This document shows, in pieces, positions 51,544 to 61,346 of a stretch of DNA of 64,000 nt; position 1 is the first letter of the stretch; the number at the start of each line of letters is the position of its first letter. A program made the translations under genes and the position numbers. Location of the stretch: NCBI RefSeq assembly GCF_900199375.1, contig NZ_LT900217.1:2666001-2730000 (forward strand). Reading direction: 5' to 3'. The notes beneath the pieces are model-generated. The model saw only the letters and a program-made list of their open reading frames with translations. It made no database searches and was not told the DNA's origin. This DNA is from Gordonibacter urolithinfaciens. GTDB taxonomy: Bacteria > Actinomycetota > Coriobacteriia > Coriobacteriales > Eggerthellaceae.

Positions 51544-53685
51544 CTACGCCACGACCGAGCGTCCCTTGCCGGAGCGCTTGGCCTGGTACATAACCTGGTC
51601 GGCGCGGTCGTATAGGTCCTGGTAGCGCTCGCTGCCCGCGGCCTTCACCGCTCCGACGCTCACGGTGTAGGGGCAGCCCGCCGCGCGCGATGCGGCGGCT
51701 GCCGAGCGCACGAGCTTTGCGCAGCGCTCCTCGAGCCGTGCGGCATCCACGGGGCCGACGAGGCACACGGCGAACTCGTCGCCCCCGAAGCGGCAGATCA
51801 GGTCGTCTTCGCCGAACGTCTTGCGCAGCTCGTCCGCCAGCGTGCGCAGCGCCTTGTCGCCGGTCTGGTGGCCATAAGTGTCGTTCACGCCCTTGAAGTC
51901 GTCCACGTCGATCACCGCGAACCCGCCCACCTCGCCGCGCGAGGCCAGCGTCTCCACGGCCTTGCGGAAGGCGCCCATGGCGAGCAGGTTCGTCAGGCCG
52001 TCCCGGTCGGCCACCGCCTTGAGGCGGTCCTTCTCGGCGCGGATGATCTTGAGCGCCTTCGAGCTGTTGCGCACGTAGAGTACCGACAGCGCCACGACGA
52101 CCAGCATCACGCCCAGTCCGACGAGGGCGAGCTCCTTGGCGTACGCCTCGACGAAACGGGCGAGGGTCGGCTCGTCTTCCTCCCGCACGGCGTCGTAGAT
52201 GCTCTCGTTCACGGCGCCGCGGGGCATCTCGCGCACCGCCTCGTTGAACATGCGGATAAGCTCCAGGTCGCTCGACGGCGCGAACGCGAAGCAGGTGTCG
52301 TTTGCCTGGTCCGAGTTGGCGAGCGAGGTGATGTTGCGGTAGCGGTTCTCGTTGGCGTAGTAGGGGGCCGAGTAGCCGTCGGTGTACGTATAGTCGGCCC
52401 TGCCGGAGTCGACGGCCTCGATGCAGTCCTGCAGCGTGTTGCACACGACGGCGTCCCCGATTTCGGGGACGTAGGCGTCCTTCGTCACGGCGATCCGCTT
52501 TGTCGATAGGTCGGCGACGTCCAAGCCGTCGCGGACCACCGTCCACCGCCGCGACGTGAGATAGGATGTGCTCAAGGACAGTCCATGCCGCTGTGCGAAG
52601 TCGAAGTTGTGGAGGACGCCCGCCACCGCATCGAGGTCGAGGCGGGCCATGTCGTCGACCCAGCTGCTGTTCCCCGTCAGGGGGACGAGCTCTACCGAGA
52701 GTCCCGTGTAGTCGGCGATGAAGTCGATCACGGCCTGCGACGCCCCGACGAGCTGCCCGGTCTTCTCGTCGACATCCTGGACGGGCGCGGCGCCGGGAAG
52801 GTAGCCTATTCGGACGGAGCCCTTGCGCGATGCGTACTCCCGCATGTCCCTCGAAAGGCCGGTGGAATCCTCGTAGCTGTTGAAGTACTTGTCGTACAGA
52901 TCCTGCTCGAGCGTGGGCTCGGCCTTCCGCGTCTGGACGATGGCCTCGTTGAGGGCGGCGACTACGTCCGGGCTCCCCTTCGTGGCGGCGAAGTAGAAGG
53001 GCGTCTGCGTGAGCGTGGCCACGACATGAGCGCCCCCGATGAGATTGATGTCCACGCCCGTGAGGACGTCGACATCGCCCGATTCCAGAGCCTTGAGAAA
53101 CTCGTCCGCGCTCTCGTAGGTCACGGCTTCGAGCTCGATGCCGTTCATATCGCAGAACGTCTGCACTGCGGCGCGCGTTTTGGGGGAGGGCCCGTTGAAC
53201 GCCGCACGCAGCTTGTCTTTCGTGTAGATGTTGGTGAAGGACAGATCCTCGTTCTCGTTCGAGGCGAACAGCGCCGTGTGCGCCGACCCGTAGGCGTTGA
53301 TGGCGAAATCGTACTGCTCGGCGAGCTGGTCGGAGTAGTTCATGGCCCCGATGATGTCGACCTCGCCGTTCGCCACCATGTCGAGCAGCATGGTGAGCTG
53401 CTCGTTGAGGTCGCCTTCCACATGAACGTACTCGTAGTCCCAGCCGGTGTACTGGGCGATCTGCTGGAGGTAGTCGTACGTGTACCCCGAGTGCGTGCCG
53501 TCCTCCGCGGTTTCGGTGAGGCCCGGTTGGTCGGGCCAGGCCACGCGTATCGTCGTGCGGCCGCCCTCGGCGGCGTTCGCGGAGGCGAGGGCGCCGACTC
53601 CGGCTCCCGGTATTCCGCAGGCGAGGGCTGCTGCGACCAGCAGCGATGCGAGTACCGATACCGCCCTACGACCTTTCATGCCCAT
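51544..53685 (-). CDS. Transmembrane receptor with two SBP domains and a GGDEF domain
   Basis: A 713-residue sensory diguanylate cyclase. A signal sequence (1-38) leads to two bacterial solute-binding family 3 domains in tandem (about 45-265, TIRVAWPDQPGL onward, and 290-505, VRIGYLPGAAPVQD onward). A transmembrane helix near 527-548 is followed by a cytoplasmic GGDEF domain (570-710) with DRDGLTNL and an intact CRFGGDEFAV, so c-di-GMP synthesis is expected. The position for the inhibitory RxxD I-site reads GEDD, so product inhibition is likely absent. The ligand is probably an amino acid. ATG at 53685 has AGAAGGGCGGG upstream. Confidence 0.9.
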   Translation of the reverse strand: MGMKGRRAVSVLASLLVAAALACGIPGAGVGALASANAAEGGRTTIRVAWPDQPGLTETAEDGTHSGYTYDYLQQIAQYTGWDYEYVHVEGDLNEQLTMLLDMVANGEVDIIGAMNYSDQLAEQYDFAINAYGSAHTALFASNENEDLSFTNIYTKDKLRAAFNGPSPKTRAAVQTFCDMNGIELEAVTYESADEFLKALESGDVDVLTGVDINLIGGAHVVATLTQTPFYFAATKGSPDVVAALNEAIVQTRKAEPTLEQDLYDKYFNSYEDSTGLSRDMREYASRKGSVRIGYLPGAAPVQDVDEKTGQLVGASQAVIDFIADYTGLSVELVPLTGNSSWVDDMARLDLDAVAGVLHNFDFAQRHGLSLSTSYLTSRRWTVVRDGLDVADLSTKRIAVTKDAYVPEIGDAVVCNTLQDCIEAVDSGRADYTYTDGYSAPYYANENRYRNITSLANSDQANDTCFAFAPSSDLELIRMFNEAVREMPRGAVNESIYDAVREEDEPTLARFVEAYAKELALVGLGVMLVVVALSVLYVRNSSKALKIIRAEKDRLKAVADRDGLTNLLAMGAFRKAVETLASRGEVGGFAVIDVDDFKGVNDTYGHQTGDKALRTLADELRKTFGEDDLICRFGGDEFAVCLVGPVDAARLEERCAKLVRSAAAASRAAGCPYTVSVGAVKAAGSERYQDLYDRADQVMYQAKRSGKGRSVVA

Positions 53686-53717
53686 CCCGCCCTTCTTGAC
53701 AGCCTCCCTATGCGGCC

Positions 53718-53726
53718 AGTATAGCA
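53718..53726 (-). promoter_or_regulatory. Extended -10 promoter of the GGDEF receptor gene
   Basis: On the minus strand TGC followed by TATACT, a perfect extended -10, 33 bases before the start codon. Confidence 0.6.
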
Positions 53727-53872
53727 GACCGGTCGGGAGCCGCGGCGGCGGTCGAAATACGCTCGCCCCACTAGAGCTTGGACCAGGCTTTGCCGGGTTT
53801 TCTTTCCGGCCCGGAACCGGGTTATGATGAAAAGGAGCCTGCGGGGTTGCTGGCCGATCCCTTCCCCTCGAC

Positions 53873-53881
53873 TGCTATACT
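53873..53881 (+). promoter_or_regulatory. Extended -10 promoter of the NatAB-type exporter
   Basis: TGC followed by TATACT (53876-53881), 134 bases before the ATPase start. A second candidate, TATGAT at 53823-53828, lies upstream. The 329-base divergent gap (53686-54014) shows nothing else. Confidence 0.5.
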
Positions 53882-54014
53882 GATCCGGATGCGAGGGCGA
53901 GATGGGGGCGGGTTGCTTTCGCTCCACGGTGCGAGGCGCCTTCGTGTTGCCTTGCGGGAGGAGACGTCGCCCTTCCCGCCTCCGTCTCCCGATGCGACAC
54001 CGAAAGGCTTGCCG

Positions 54015-54791
54015 ATGGAACCAGCCATCACCGTTACGAACCTGCGGAAGACCTTCAGGCTCTCCGCCAAGCAGCGCAAGCTCGAGCGCACCGACGCGAG
54101 GACGAAGACGGCCGTCGACGGCCTCTCGTTCGAGGTGCGGTGCGGCGAGATCTACGGCCTCTTGGGCCCGAACGGCGCCGGCAAGACCACCACGCTGCGC
54201 ATGCTGGCGGCGCTTGTGAAACCGGACGAGGGCAGCGCGTTCGTGGAGGGCGTCTCGGTGGTGGACGACCCCATGAGGGTGCGCGGCATCATCGGGTTCC
54301 TGACGAGCGAGCTCAAGCTGGAGGATACGTTCTCGCCGGACTACCTCTTCGACTTCTTCTCCGAGCTGCACCACGTGGAGCCGGCCGTGCGCGACGCGCG
54401 CAAAAGGGCGTTGTTCGGGCGCTTCGGCATCGACCGTTTCGCGCAGACGAAAGTGGCCGACCTGTCCACCGGCATGAAGCAGAAGACGTCGCTTGCGGTG
54501 TCGCTCGTGCACGACCCCGACGTCATCATCTTCGACGAGCCCACGAACGGCCTCGACGTGCTCACGGCGAAGGTCGTGACCGACTTCTTGGTGGAGCTGA
54601 AGGGCCAGGGCAAGACCATCCTCTTGTCCACGCACATATTCAGCCTGGTGGAGAAGGTGTGCGACCGTGCCGGCATCGTTATCGGCGGGCGCATGGCGGC
54701 CAGCGGCACCCTGCCGGAGCTCACGGGAGGGCGCTCCCTCGAGGACGCGTTCTTCGACCTGTACGCCGCGAGCGCGGGGGAGGCCTCATGA
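54015..54791 (+). CDS. NatA-type ABC exporter ATPase
   Basis: A 258-residue ATPase. It has Walker A GPNGAGKTT, signature LSTGMKQKTSLAVSLVHDP, Walker B VIIFDEPTNGLD and the switch His in LLSTHIFSLVEK. The signature begins LSTGM instead of LSGGQ, as is usual in the NatA subgroup. The ATG at 54015 has CGAAAGGC upstream. It overlaps the permease start by four bases. With the downstream permease it should form an exporter of the Na+/multidrug type; the substrate is unknown. Confidence 0.9.
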   Translation: MEPAITVTNLRKTFRLSAKQRKLERTDARTKTAVDGLSFEVRCGEIYGLLGPNGAGKTTTLRMLAALVKPDEGSAFVEGVSVVDDPMRVRGIIGFLTSELKLEDTFSPDYLFDFFSELHHVEPAVRDARKRALFGRFGIDRFAQTKVADLSTGMKQKTSLAVSLVHDPDVIIFDEPTNGLDVLTAKVVTDFLVELKGQGKTILLSTHIFSLVEKVCDRAGIVIGGRMAASGTLPELTGGRSLEDAFFDLYAASAGEAS

Positions 54792-55963
54792 GAAGCAACG
54801 TGCTCACGATAGCCAAGAAGGAGCTGGCGAGGTTCTTCAGCAACAAGGCGTCGGCCATCGTCTCCATCGTGCTGCCCGGCCTGCTCATCTTCCTCATGTG
54901 GACCGTCATGGGCGACGCCATGGGCTCCCTGTTCTCGCCCGACGAGGGCAAGCGCCCCGTGGTGGCCGTGGTGAACGAGCCGGCGAGCATCGGGGCGCTG
55001 GCGCCCGAGGGCGGCATCGACATGGTGGGCGAGGAGGCCCTGCCCGGGGCCGAGGAGATGCGGGAGCGCATCGGTCAGGGCAGCGTGCAGGCGTTCGCCG
55101 TGTTCCCCGCCGGGTTCGACGAGGCCGTGGCAGCCTACGACCCGGCATCGGGCGAGCCGGCTCCGCAGGTGGAGGTCTACTTTGACTCCACCGACCCCAA
55201 CTCGTCGCAGGCGTACGCGGCCCTCACCGGCCTGCTCGACGCCTACGAGTCGTCGCTGGCGAACCGTTTCGATGTGAACGCGGGGCAGGGCGCCTACGAC
55301 GTGGCCGCGGAACGCGACATCGCCGGCTCGCTCGTGGTGTCCATCGTGCCCATGCTGCTGCTCATCCTGCTGTTCACCAGCTGCATGAACATCGCGGCGG
55401 AGTCGGTGGCCGGCGAGAAGGAGCGCGGCACCATGGCCACGCTCCTGTCCACGCCCATCAAGCGGCGCGACATCGCGCTCGGCAAGGTGCTGGCCGTCAC
55501 GCTCATCGGGCTGGCCATCGCCGCGTCCAGCATGCTGGGCATCTTCGCGGGGCTGCCCGGCATCATGCAGGGCGCGGTGGACATGAACGTCTACGGCCCG
55601 GCGGACTACCTGCTGCTGGTGCTGGTGGTGGTGTCCACCACGCTGCTCGTGGTCATGCTCATCACCGTGGTGTCGGCGCTGGCCAAGACCACGAAGGAGG
55701 CGGGCATGTACCTGACGCCGCTCATGATCGCGGTCATGCTCGTGGGCGTCCTCGGCATGTTCGGCGGCGGCGCGAGGGAGGAGCTCTGGTTCTACCTCGT
55801 GCCGCTCTACAACTCGGTGCAGTGCATGATCGGCATCTTCACGTTCGACTTCCAGCCGCTGAACGTGGCCGCGTGCGTGCTGGGCAACCTGGCGTACACG
55901 GGGGCCGGCGTGCTCGTGCTGCAGCGCATGTTCAACAGCGAGCGGCTGATGTTCGCACGCTAG
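54788..55963 (+). CDS. NatB-type ABC-2 exporter permease
   Basis: A 391-residue ABC-2 permease. One helix near residues 20-42, then a ~130-residue extracytoplasmic domain (about 55-180), then five helices from ~183 on. AESVAGEKERGTMATLLSTPIKRRDIALGK is the typical coupling segment, split here around residue 215. It starts at ATG overlapping the ATPase stop (ATGA). Both genes are needed for the exporter. The end of the gene is followed by a long palindromic repeat. Confidence 0.88.
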   Translation: MRSNVLTIAKKELARFFSNKASAIVSIVLPGLLIFLMWTVMGDAMGSLFSPDEGKRPVVAVVNEPASIGALAPEGGIDMVGEEALPGAEEMRERIGQGSVQAFAVFPAGFDEAVAAYDPASGEPAPQVEVYFDSTDPNSSQAYAALTGLLDAYESSLANRFDVNAGQGAYDVAAERDIAGSLVVSIVPMLLLILLFTSCMNIAAESVAGEKERGTMATLLSTPIKRRDIALGKVLAVTLIGLAIAASSMLGIFAGLPGIMQGAVDMNVYGPADYLLLVLVVVSTTLLVVMLITVVSALAKTTKEAGMYLTPLMIAVMLVGVLGMFGGGAREELWFYLVPLYNSVQCMIGIFTFDFQPLNVAACVLGNLAYTGAGVLVLQRMFNSERLMFAR

Positions 55964-55984
55964 GCGGGGGCGAGACGCGGGGAG

Positions 55985-56083
55985 GGGCGAGACACGGGGA
56001 CGGGGATGACGTCTCGTCAGGGGCGGAGCACCGGGCCGCGCGTCGCCCCGCGGAATGAGACGTCATCCCCGTCCCCGTGTCTC
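55985..56083. repeat. Long REP-like inverted repeat, upstream copy
   Basis: A perfect 27-bp inverted repeat (55989-56015 and 56057-56083; arm starts GAGACACGGGGACGGGGATG) around a 41-base centre, with a looser GGGGC flank. A sister copy is at 60201-60304. The remaining bases to the glnQ start (56084-56240) show nothing I can support apart from a small palindrome at 56241. Confidence 0.9.
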
Positions 56084-56240
56084 CCCGCGTGTGCCGGTTT
56101 CGCTTCCATCTCCGTCGATTTCGCTATCGTCAGCCTCCCGTAACCTCCCTGCCATCTGGGGCGATGACGTGCATGCTAGACTGGTCGATGCACTTCGTCA
56201 TGAAATCTTGCAAGACCGCGGCGCACTGACGATCGCGGCC

Positions 56241-56254
56241 TTTCACGCGTGAAA
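56241..56254. promoter_or_regulatory. 14-bp palindrome at the start of the amino-acid ABC operon
   Basis: TTTCACGCGTGAAA is a perfect palindrome ending 15 bases ahead of the GTG at 56270. It looks like parS with two extra central bases, which ParB should not tolerate, so an operator for an unknown regulator is more likely. Confidence 0.4.
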
Positions 56255-56269
56255 CGGGAGGCTCCGACG

Positions 56270-57001
<732 letters not shown>

Positions 57002-57009
57002 GGCCGCCC

Positions 57010-57834
57010 ATGATCACGAGACGAACCTTCATCCGCACGTCGGCGCTGGCCGCGGCCGGCCTCGCGCTGGCCGGCGGTCCGATCGCCCTCGCGGGCTGCG
57101 CGCCCGACGGAGACGTGCTGCGCGTGGGCACGAAGATCGACGTGCCGGGCTTCGGCTTCCAGAACCCCGAGACGGGCAACATCGAGGGCATGGAGGTGGA
57201 CATCGCGCGCGAGCTGGCCAAGCGCATCAAGGGCGACCCGAACGCGCTCCAGGTGACCGGGGTGAACGTCACCACGCGCGGAGCGATGCTCGACAACGGC
57301 ACGCTCGACGCGACGCTGGCCACGTTCACCATCACCGAGGCGCGCAAGAAAAGCTACAACTTCTCGCGCCCGTACTATACCGACCACATCGGCGTGCTGG
57401 TGAAGAAGTCCTCCGGCATAACCGACCTGGCGGACCTCGACGGGAAGACCGTGGGCGTGGCGCTGTCGGCCACGACGCGCGACAAACTGACGGCCGCCGG
57501 CGACGAGATCGGCATCCATATGAAGTTCGCCGAGTACTCGACGTATCCCGAGATCAAGATCGCGCTCGTCACCGGGCGCGTCGACGCCTTCTCGGTGGAC
57601 CGCTCCATCCTGAACGGCTACGTGGACGACTCCACCATGCTGCTGGACGCGCAGTTCGCGCCGCAGGAGTACGGCGTGGCCACGAAGAAGTCGAACACCC
57701 AGCTAGCCGACCAGATCGATGCCGCCATCGGCGCCATGTCCGACGACGGCACGCTGCGCTCGCTCCAGGAGCGCTGGGGGCTCGTGGACGACGCGCCCGC
57801 CGGAGACGGGAAGGACGGTGGGCAGGATGCTTGA
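57010..57834 (+). CDS. Polar amino-acid binding lipoprotein
   Basis: A 274-residue SBP family 3 protein. The N-terminus has MITRRTFIRTSALAAAG, a twin-arginine-like start, then a lipobox IALAGC with Cys30. The mature part (LRVGTKIDVPGFGFQN, MEVDIARELAKRI, TFTITEARKKSYNFSRPYY) is typical of glutamate/glutamine or related binding proteins. Export by Tat or Sec cannot be decided from sequence. The stop overlaps the permease start by eight bases. Confidence 0.9.
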   Translation: MITRRTFIRTSALAAAGLALAGGPIALAGCAPDGDVLRVGTKIDVPGFGFQNPETGNIEGMEVDIARELAKRIKGDPNALQVTGVNVTTRGAMLDNGTLDATLATFTITEARKKSYNFSRPYYTDHIGVLVKKSSGITDLADLDGKTVGVALSATTRDKLTAAGDEIGIHMKFAEYSTYPEIKIALVTGRVDAFSVDRSILNGYVDDSTMLLDAQFAPQEYGVATKKSNTQLADQIDAAIGAMSDDGTLRSLQERWGLVDDAPAGDGKDGGQDA

Positions 57835-59542
57835 CATCTTCGCGCCCTACAAGTGGGAGGCGCTCTTCCAGCGCTGGCCCGACATCCTGGCCGCGTTCGG
57901 CACCACGGTGGGCATCTCCGTGCTCGCGCTCGTCATCGCGCTGGCGCTCGGCATCGTGTTCGGCGTGCTGTCGGTGTCGCGCATCGCGCCTTTGCGCTGG
58001 GTGACCCGCGTGTACGTGGAGGTGGTGCAGAACGTGCCGCTGCTTCTGCAGGTGTTCGTGTTCTACGCCATCTTCCCGCTGCTGGGGTTCTCCCTCGCCG
58101 CGTTCTGGATCGGGGTTCTGGCCATCGGCATCTACCACGGCGGCTATATCTCCGAGGTGGTGCGCAGCGGCATCGGCTCCATTCATCGCGGGCAGTTCGA
58201 GGCGGCGAAGAGCCAGGGCTTCTCGTACTGGCAGTCGATGTTCGTGATCATACTGCCCCAGGCCATCCGCATCATCATGCCGCCTTTGGCCGTGCAGGCG
58301 GCGAACCTCGTGAAGAACACCTCGGTGCTGGCGCTTATCGCGGGCGGCGAGCTCATGTACTTCTCGAACTCGTTCGCCGGCGCCACGAGCTACTACGGCC
58401 CCGTGTACGTGGTGGCGGCGCTGCTGTACTTCGTCATCTGCTTCCCGCTGTCGCGCCTGGCGCTGTACCTCGAGCGCCGCACCCGCGCGCACCGGCATCT
58501 GTCCACGGGCGACGCGACCGAGGAGCTGGCCGAGGACGCGCTCGAGGTCACGCCGGGCACGCACGACATCACCGGGCGCGCGGCGGCCGACGCGCTTGCC
58601 GGCGGCGTGGGCACCATGTTCGAGACGGTGGACATAGCCCCGGCCCGCCAGGCCCCCTCTCCGCGCCACCCGCTGCACGTGCTGGGGGACGAGGCGGACG
58701 GCCCGGGCGAGCGCGGGCCGATGGAGCAGGCGTACACCGGCCGTGTGGCCGCCGAGATCGCCGACGAGATAGGCCGCGAGATAGCGCAGGAGATAGCCGA
58801 GGAATGCGGCGACGACGAGGCCTGCGCAGCGCGCGTGATGCGCACGAAGGCCGGACGCGTGAAGGCTCACCGCCGCCTGGAGCGCCGCGCGGCCGCCCGC
58901 CGCGGGGTGGAGAGCACGGTTGCCGGCAAGGCCGAGGCCGGCGCCGCCGCGCCCGCGTCGCCGGATGCCGTGGCCGAGGGCGTGCGCGACCTGGGAGCGA
59001 GGCGCTCGCCGGAGGCCGACGAGGCCTTGGCCTCGCGGGCCGAGACGGCCACGAGCGACCGCATCACCCGCGACGTGCGCAAGCGCGTCGACGGCGGCGC
59101 CGCGTTGGAGGCCGATGCGCAACGCGCTCCCGTCGAGGCTGCCGGCGCGGAGGGCGGACGCACGGTGCATCGCCAACGTGCCGACGCGCACGACGAGGCC
59201 GAGCTGGGAGCGGAGGCCTTCCTCGACAACGACTACGTGCCCGGCGAGCTGGACGCGCCGGCAGAGCGGCCCGCCCACGTGCGCGCGCCGCACGACGAGG
59301 CCGACTTCGACGCCGAGAGCGAGGATGCGGCCGCGCGCCAAGCTCGCCGCGAACGCCGCAGCGGCGACGAGGAGGCAAGGGAGTCCAGCGGGCCGGAAAC
59401 GGTCGTGCCCGAGGACGTGGACATGGAGGCGCTTGCCGGCATGGCTGCGCGCGCGGCCGACGATGCCGCCGCGCGCATGGAGCGCCTGCGGCGCGAGGGC
59501 CTCGAGGGCCTTGGCAAGGACAAGCGAGGGGAGGGCAAATGA
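57827..59542 (+). CDS. Amino-acid ABC permease with ~350-residue charged C-terminal extension
   Basis: A 571-residue protein. Residues 1-221 are a complete HisM/GlnP-type permease with about five helices and the coupling EAA loop EAAKSQGFSYWQSMFVIILPQ (split at 125-145). Residues ~222-571 are a highly charged, Ala/Arg/Glu/Asp-rich cytoplasmic tail with no hydrophobic helix, partly helical (AAEIADEIGREIAQEIAEE) and partly disordered. Permeases of this family are ~220 residues, so the tail is extra. It could be a regulatory or scaffold segment or low-complexity growth of a high-GC frame. The frame is open to its stop and overlaps permease two by four bases, so it is translated. ATG at 57827. 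Confidence 0.85.
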   Translation: MLDIFAPYKWEALFQRWPDILAAFGTTVGISVLALVIALALGIVFGVLSVSRIAPLRWVTRVYVEVVQNVPLLLQVFVFYAIFPLLGFSLAAFWIGVLAIGIYHGGYISEVVRSGIGSIHRGQFEAAKSQGFSYWQSMFVIILPQAIRIIMPPLAVQAANLVKNTSVLALIAGGELMYFSNSFAGATSYYGPVYVVAALLYFVICFPLSRLALYLERRTRAHRHLSTGDATEELAEDALEVTPGTHDITGRAAADALAGGVGTMFETVDIAPARQAPSPRHPLHVLGDEADGPGERGPMEQAYTGRVAAEIADEIGREIAQEIAEECGDDEACAARVMRTKAGRVKAHRRLERRAAARRGVESTVAGKAEAGAAAPASPDAVAEGVRDLGARRSPEADEALASRAETATSDRITRDVRKRVDGGAALEADAQRAPVEAAGAEGGRTVHRQRADAHDEAELGAEAFLDNDYVPGELDAPAERPAHVRAPHDEADFDAESEDAAARQARRERRSGDEEARESSGPETVVPEDVDMEALAGMAARAADDAAARMERLRREGLEGLGKDKRGEGK

Positions 59543-60201
59543 GCGAGATAACCGCCCTTTTCACCTGGGTGAACATACGATTCCTGCTGCAGGGCCTGGG
59601 TATGACGCTGCTGATATCCGCGCTGGCCATCCTGTGCTCGGTGGTGCTCGGCACCGTCATCTCGGTCATGCGCACGTCGAGCAGCCGCGTGCTGCGCGGC
59701 GTGGCCACGGTCTACATCGAGATATTCAAGAACACCCCGCTGCTCCTGTGGATCATGTTCACGTTCTTCGTGGCGCAGCTGCCGCCCATCGGCGCAGCCG
59801 TGTTGGCGTTCACGCTGTTCACGAGCGCGAGCGTAGCCGAAATCGTGCGCGGCGGCCTGGCGAGCGTGCCGTTCGGCCAGTACGAGGCCGCGAAGTCGCA
59901 GGGCTTCTCCACCGTGCAGACGTACCTGCTGATCATCTTGCCGCAGGCGCTGCGCAACATGGTGCCCGCGCTGCTGTCGCAGTTCGTGACCACCATCAAG
60001 GACACGAGCTACCTCTGGGGCGCCATGGCGCTGCAGGAGCTCATGGGGCGCGGCATGATACTCATGAACAGCTACAACTCAACGGTGCAGATATTCGCCA
60101 TCTTCGGCATCATGGCGCTCATCTACTTCGTCGTGTGCTTCACGCTCTCGCAGATCGTGCGCGCCTACCAGCGCCGCCTGAAGGAGGCGCGCACGGCGTA
60201 G
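59539..60201 (+). CDS. Amino-acid ABC permease, second subunit
   Basis: A 220-residue permease of normal length with the coupling loop EAAKSQGFSTVQTYLLIILPQ (split near residue 115-135). It has about five helices, starting with ITALFTWVNIRFLLQGLGMTLLIS (about 3-26). It should form a heterodimer with the preceding permease, as in Glu/Asp importers. The ATG overlaps the previous stop. The second copy of the long palindromic repeat begins at its last base. Confidence 0.92.
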   Translation: MSEITALFTWVNIRFLLQGLGMTLLISALAILCSVVLGTVISVMRTSSSRVLRGVATVYIEIFKNTPLLLWIMFTFFVAQLPPIGAAVLAFTLFTSASVAEIVRGGLASVPFGQYEAAKSQGFSTVQTYLLIILPQALRNMVPALLSQFVTTIKDTSYLWGAMALQELMGRGMILMNSYNSTVQIFAIFGIMALIYFVVCFTLSQIVRAYQRRLKEARTA

Positions 60202-60304
60202 GGGCGAGACAGGGGGACGGGGATGATGTCTCATTCCCCGACGCGGTACGGCCTTGCGAACCTCCTGGGAATGAGACATCATCCCCGTCCCCCTGTCTCG
60301 CCCC
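60201..60304. repeat. Long REP-like inverted repeat, downstream copy
   Basis: A perfect 38-bp inverted repeat (60201-60238 and 60267-60304; arm starts GGGGCGAGACAGGGGGACGG) around a 28-base centre. It lies between the convergent ends of the permease and the small exported-protein gene and could act as a bidirectional terminator. A partial third arm (CCCCTGTCTCGC) follows at 60302-60313. Confidence 0.9.
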
Positions 60305-60328
60305 TGTCTCGCGGGCACCCAGAGGCAT

Positions 60329-60796
60329 CTACTGCGCGAGTGCCAGGTACGGCAGGTACGCCTGCGCGCTCTCGGGGACGGCGAGGGTGACGTTCTGGCC
60401 ATAGGCCGAGACGGTGACGTAGCCCGGGTCGTCGTAGGTGGTGATGGTGCCGTCGATGCCGGCGTACGACCCGTCCACGGTGCCGGTCTCCACGGCGTCC
60501 GCAGGCAACGCGGCGGCCTGCCAGCCGTCGATGTCCAGCTCGGCCACGAGCGCGTCCACCTGGTCGGCCGTGAGGCCGGTTGCGGCGGCTATGTCGTCCT
60601 TGCGCTCGTCGATGGCGTTCTTTACCTGGCCCTTGAGGTCGGTTGCGTCCATGGCGGCGTTCGCGACGGCCGCCTTGGCGCCCTGCGCCGCATCGCTCAC
60701 GGGGCCGAGCGAGGTGTTCGAGAACACGACGACGCCCACGCCGACGAGCACGACGACGGCGAGCAGGGCGAGAAGCGCTCCGAGGACTTTCTTCAT
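60329..60796 (-). CDS. Small membrane-anchored or exported protein, unknown function
   Basis: A 155-residue protein. Residues 1-26 are a hydrophobic N-terminal helix (KKVLGALLALLAVVVLVGVG) that could be a signal anchor; there is no lipobox. The rest is a helical stretch (about 40-85, LKGQVKNAIDERKDDIAAATG) and a beta-rich end (GSYAGIDGTITTYDDPGYVTVSAYGQNVTLAV, about 105-140). The ATG complement has a perfect AAGGAGG upstream. No family is recognised. Confidence 0.75.
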   Translation of the reverse strand: MKKVLGALLALLAVVVLVGVGVVVFSNTSLGPVSDAAQGAKAAVANAAMDATDLKGQVKNAIDERKDDIAAATGLTADQVDALVAELDIDGWQAAALPADAVETGTVDGSYAGIDGTITTYDDPGYVTVSAYGQNVTLAVPESAQAYLPYLALAQ

Positions 60797-61292
60797 GAGG
60801 TGCCTCCTTGCAGTTTGGATGGCCTGCGCGGCGTGCGGTGCGCCGTGCGGCGCTGCTGCGCGGTCGCGCGGCTGCGGGCGGTTCCGCCGCTGGTGCGTTT
60901 CGTGGTCGATGCGCGCGGCGGTGGGTGTCGTGGTTCGGCGGCCTACCCGAAGGATAGCCTACCCGAGAATCGCCCGGTTCACGAAACGCCCGCAGCTTCT
61001 CCAACGCGCGGTAACGAAATCCCCATCGCATTTCCCGAAGCGGTTCGGCTTCATTCCAGGGCAGGCAATGCGTCATCAGGGGTTTTCGTGCGAAGCGAAA
61101 AACTGCTAGGTTCATGCGGCAATCGTGCAAGGATTCGGCAAGGAACAGGCGGTCGCCGCGCAATAAGCGCACGGCCGACACGCTTGAGGCGCGCGAGGTT
61201 TTTGCGGTTTCGCAGCGGTCGGCCGACGACTGCCATGCAAGGTCGCGGCGCTATGATCGGCGGAAGCCTGCTGGTATGAGATGGGCGGATGC
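60797..61292. other. Non-coding gap upstream of the toxin-antitoxin pair
   Basis: About 500 bases between the divergent exported-protein gene and the toxin promoter. I see a direct repeat CCTACCCGA (60945 and 60959 area) and no open frame with protein-like features; nothing else can be supported. Confidence 0.4.
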
Positions 61293-61321
61293 TTGTGTAT
61301 ATAACATATATGTTATATACT
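61293..61321 (+). promoter_or_regulatory. Toxin-antitoxin promoter covered by a 24-bp palindromic operator
   Basis: TTGTGT (61293-61298), exactly 17 bp, TATACT (61316-61321). The spacer and most of both boxes form a perfect 24-bp palindrome (61297-61320; half GTATATAACATA). A dimer bound there would shut the promoter, the standard autoregulation by the antitoxin. Confidence 0.8.
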
Positions 61322-61346
61322 GTTTGCACCCCGCAAAGGGGGAGGA

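Noticed and set aside
56241-56254. Second parS site
   Set aside because: TTTCACGCGTGAAA has two extra central bases compared with the parS consensus, which ParB binding does not normally accept.
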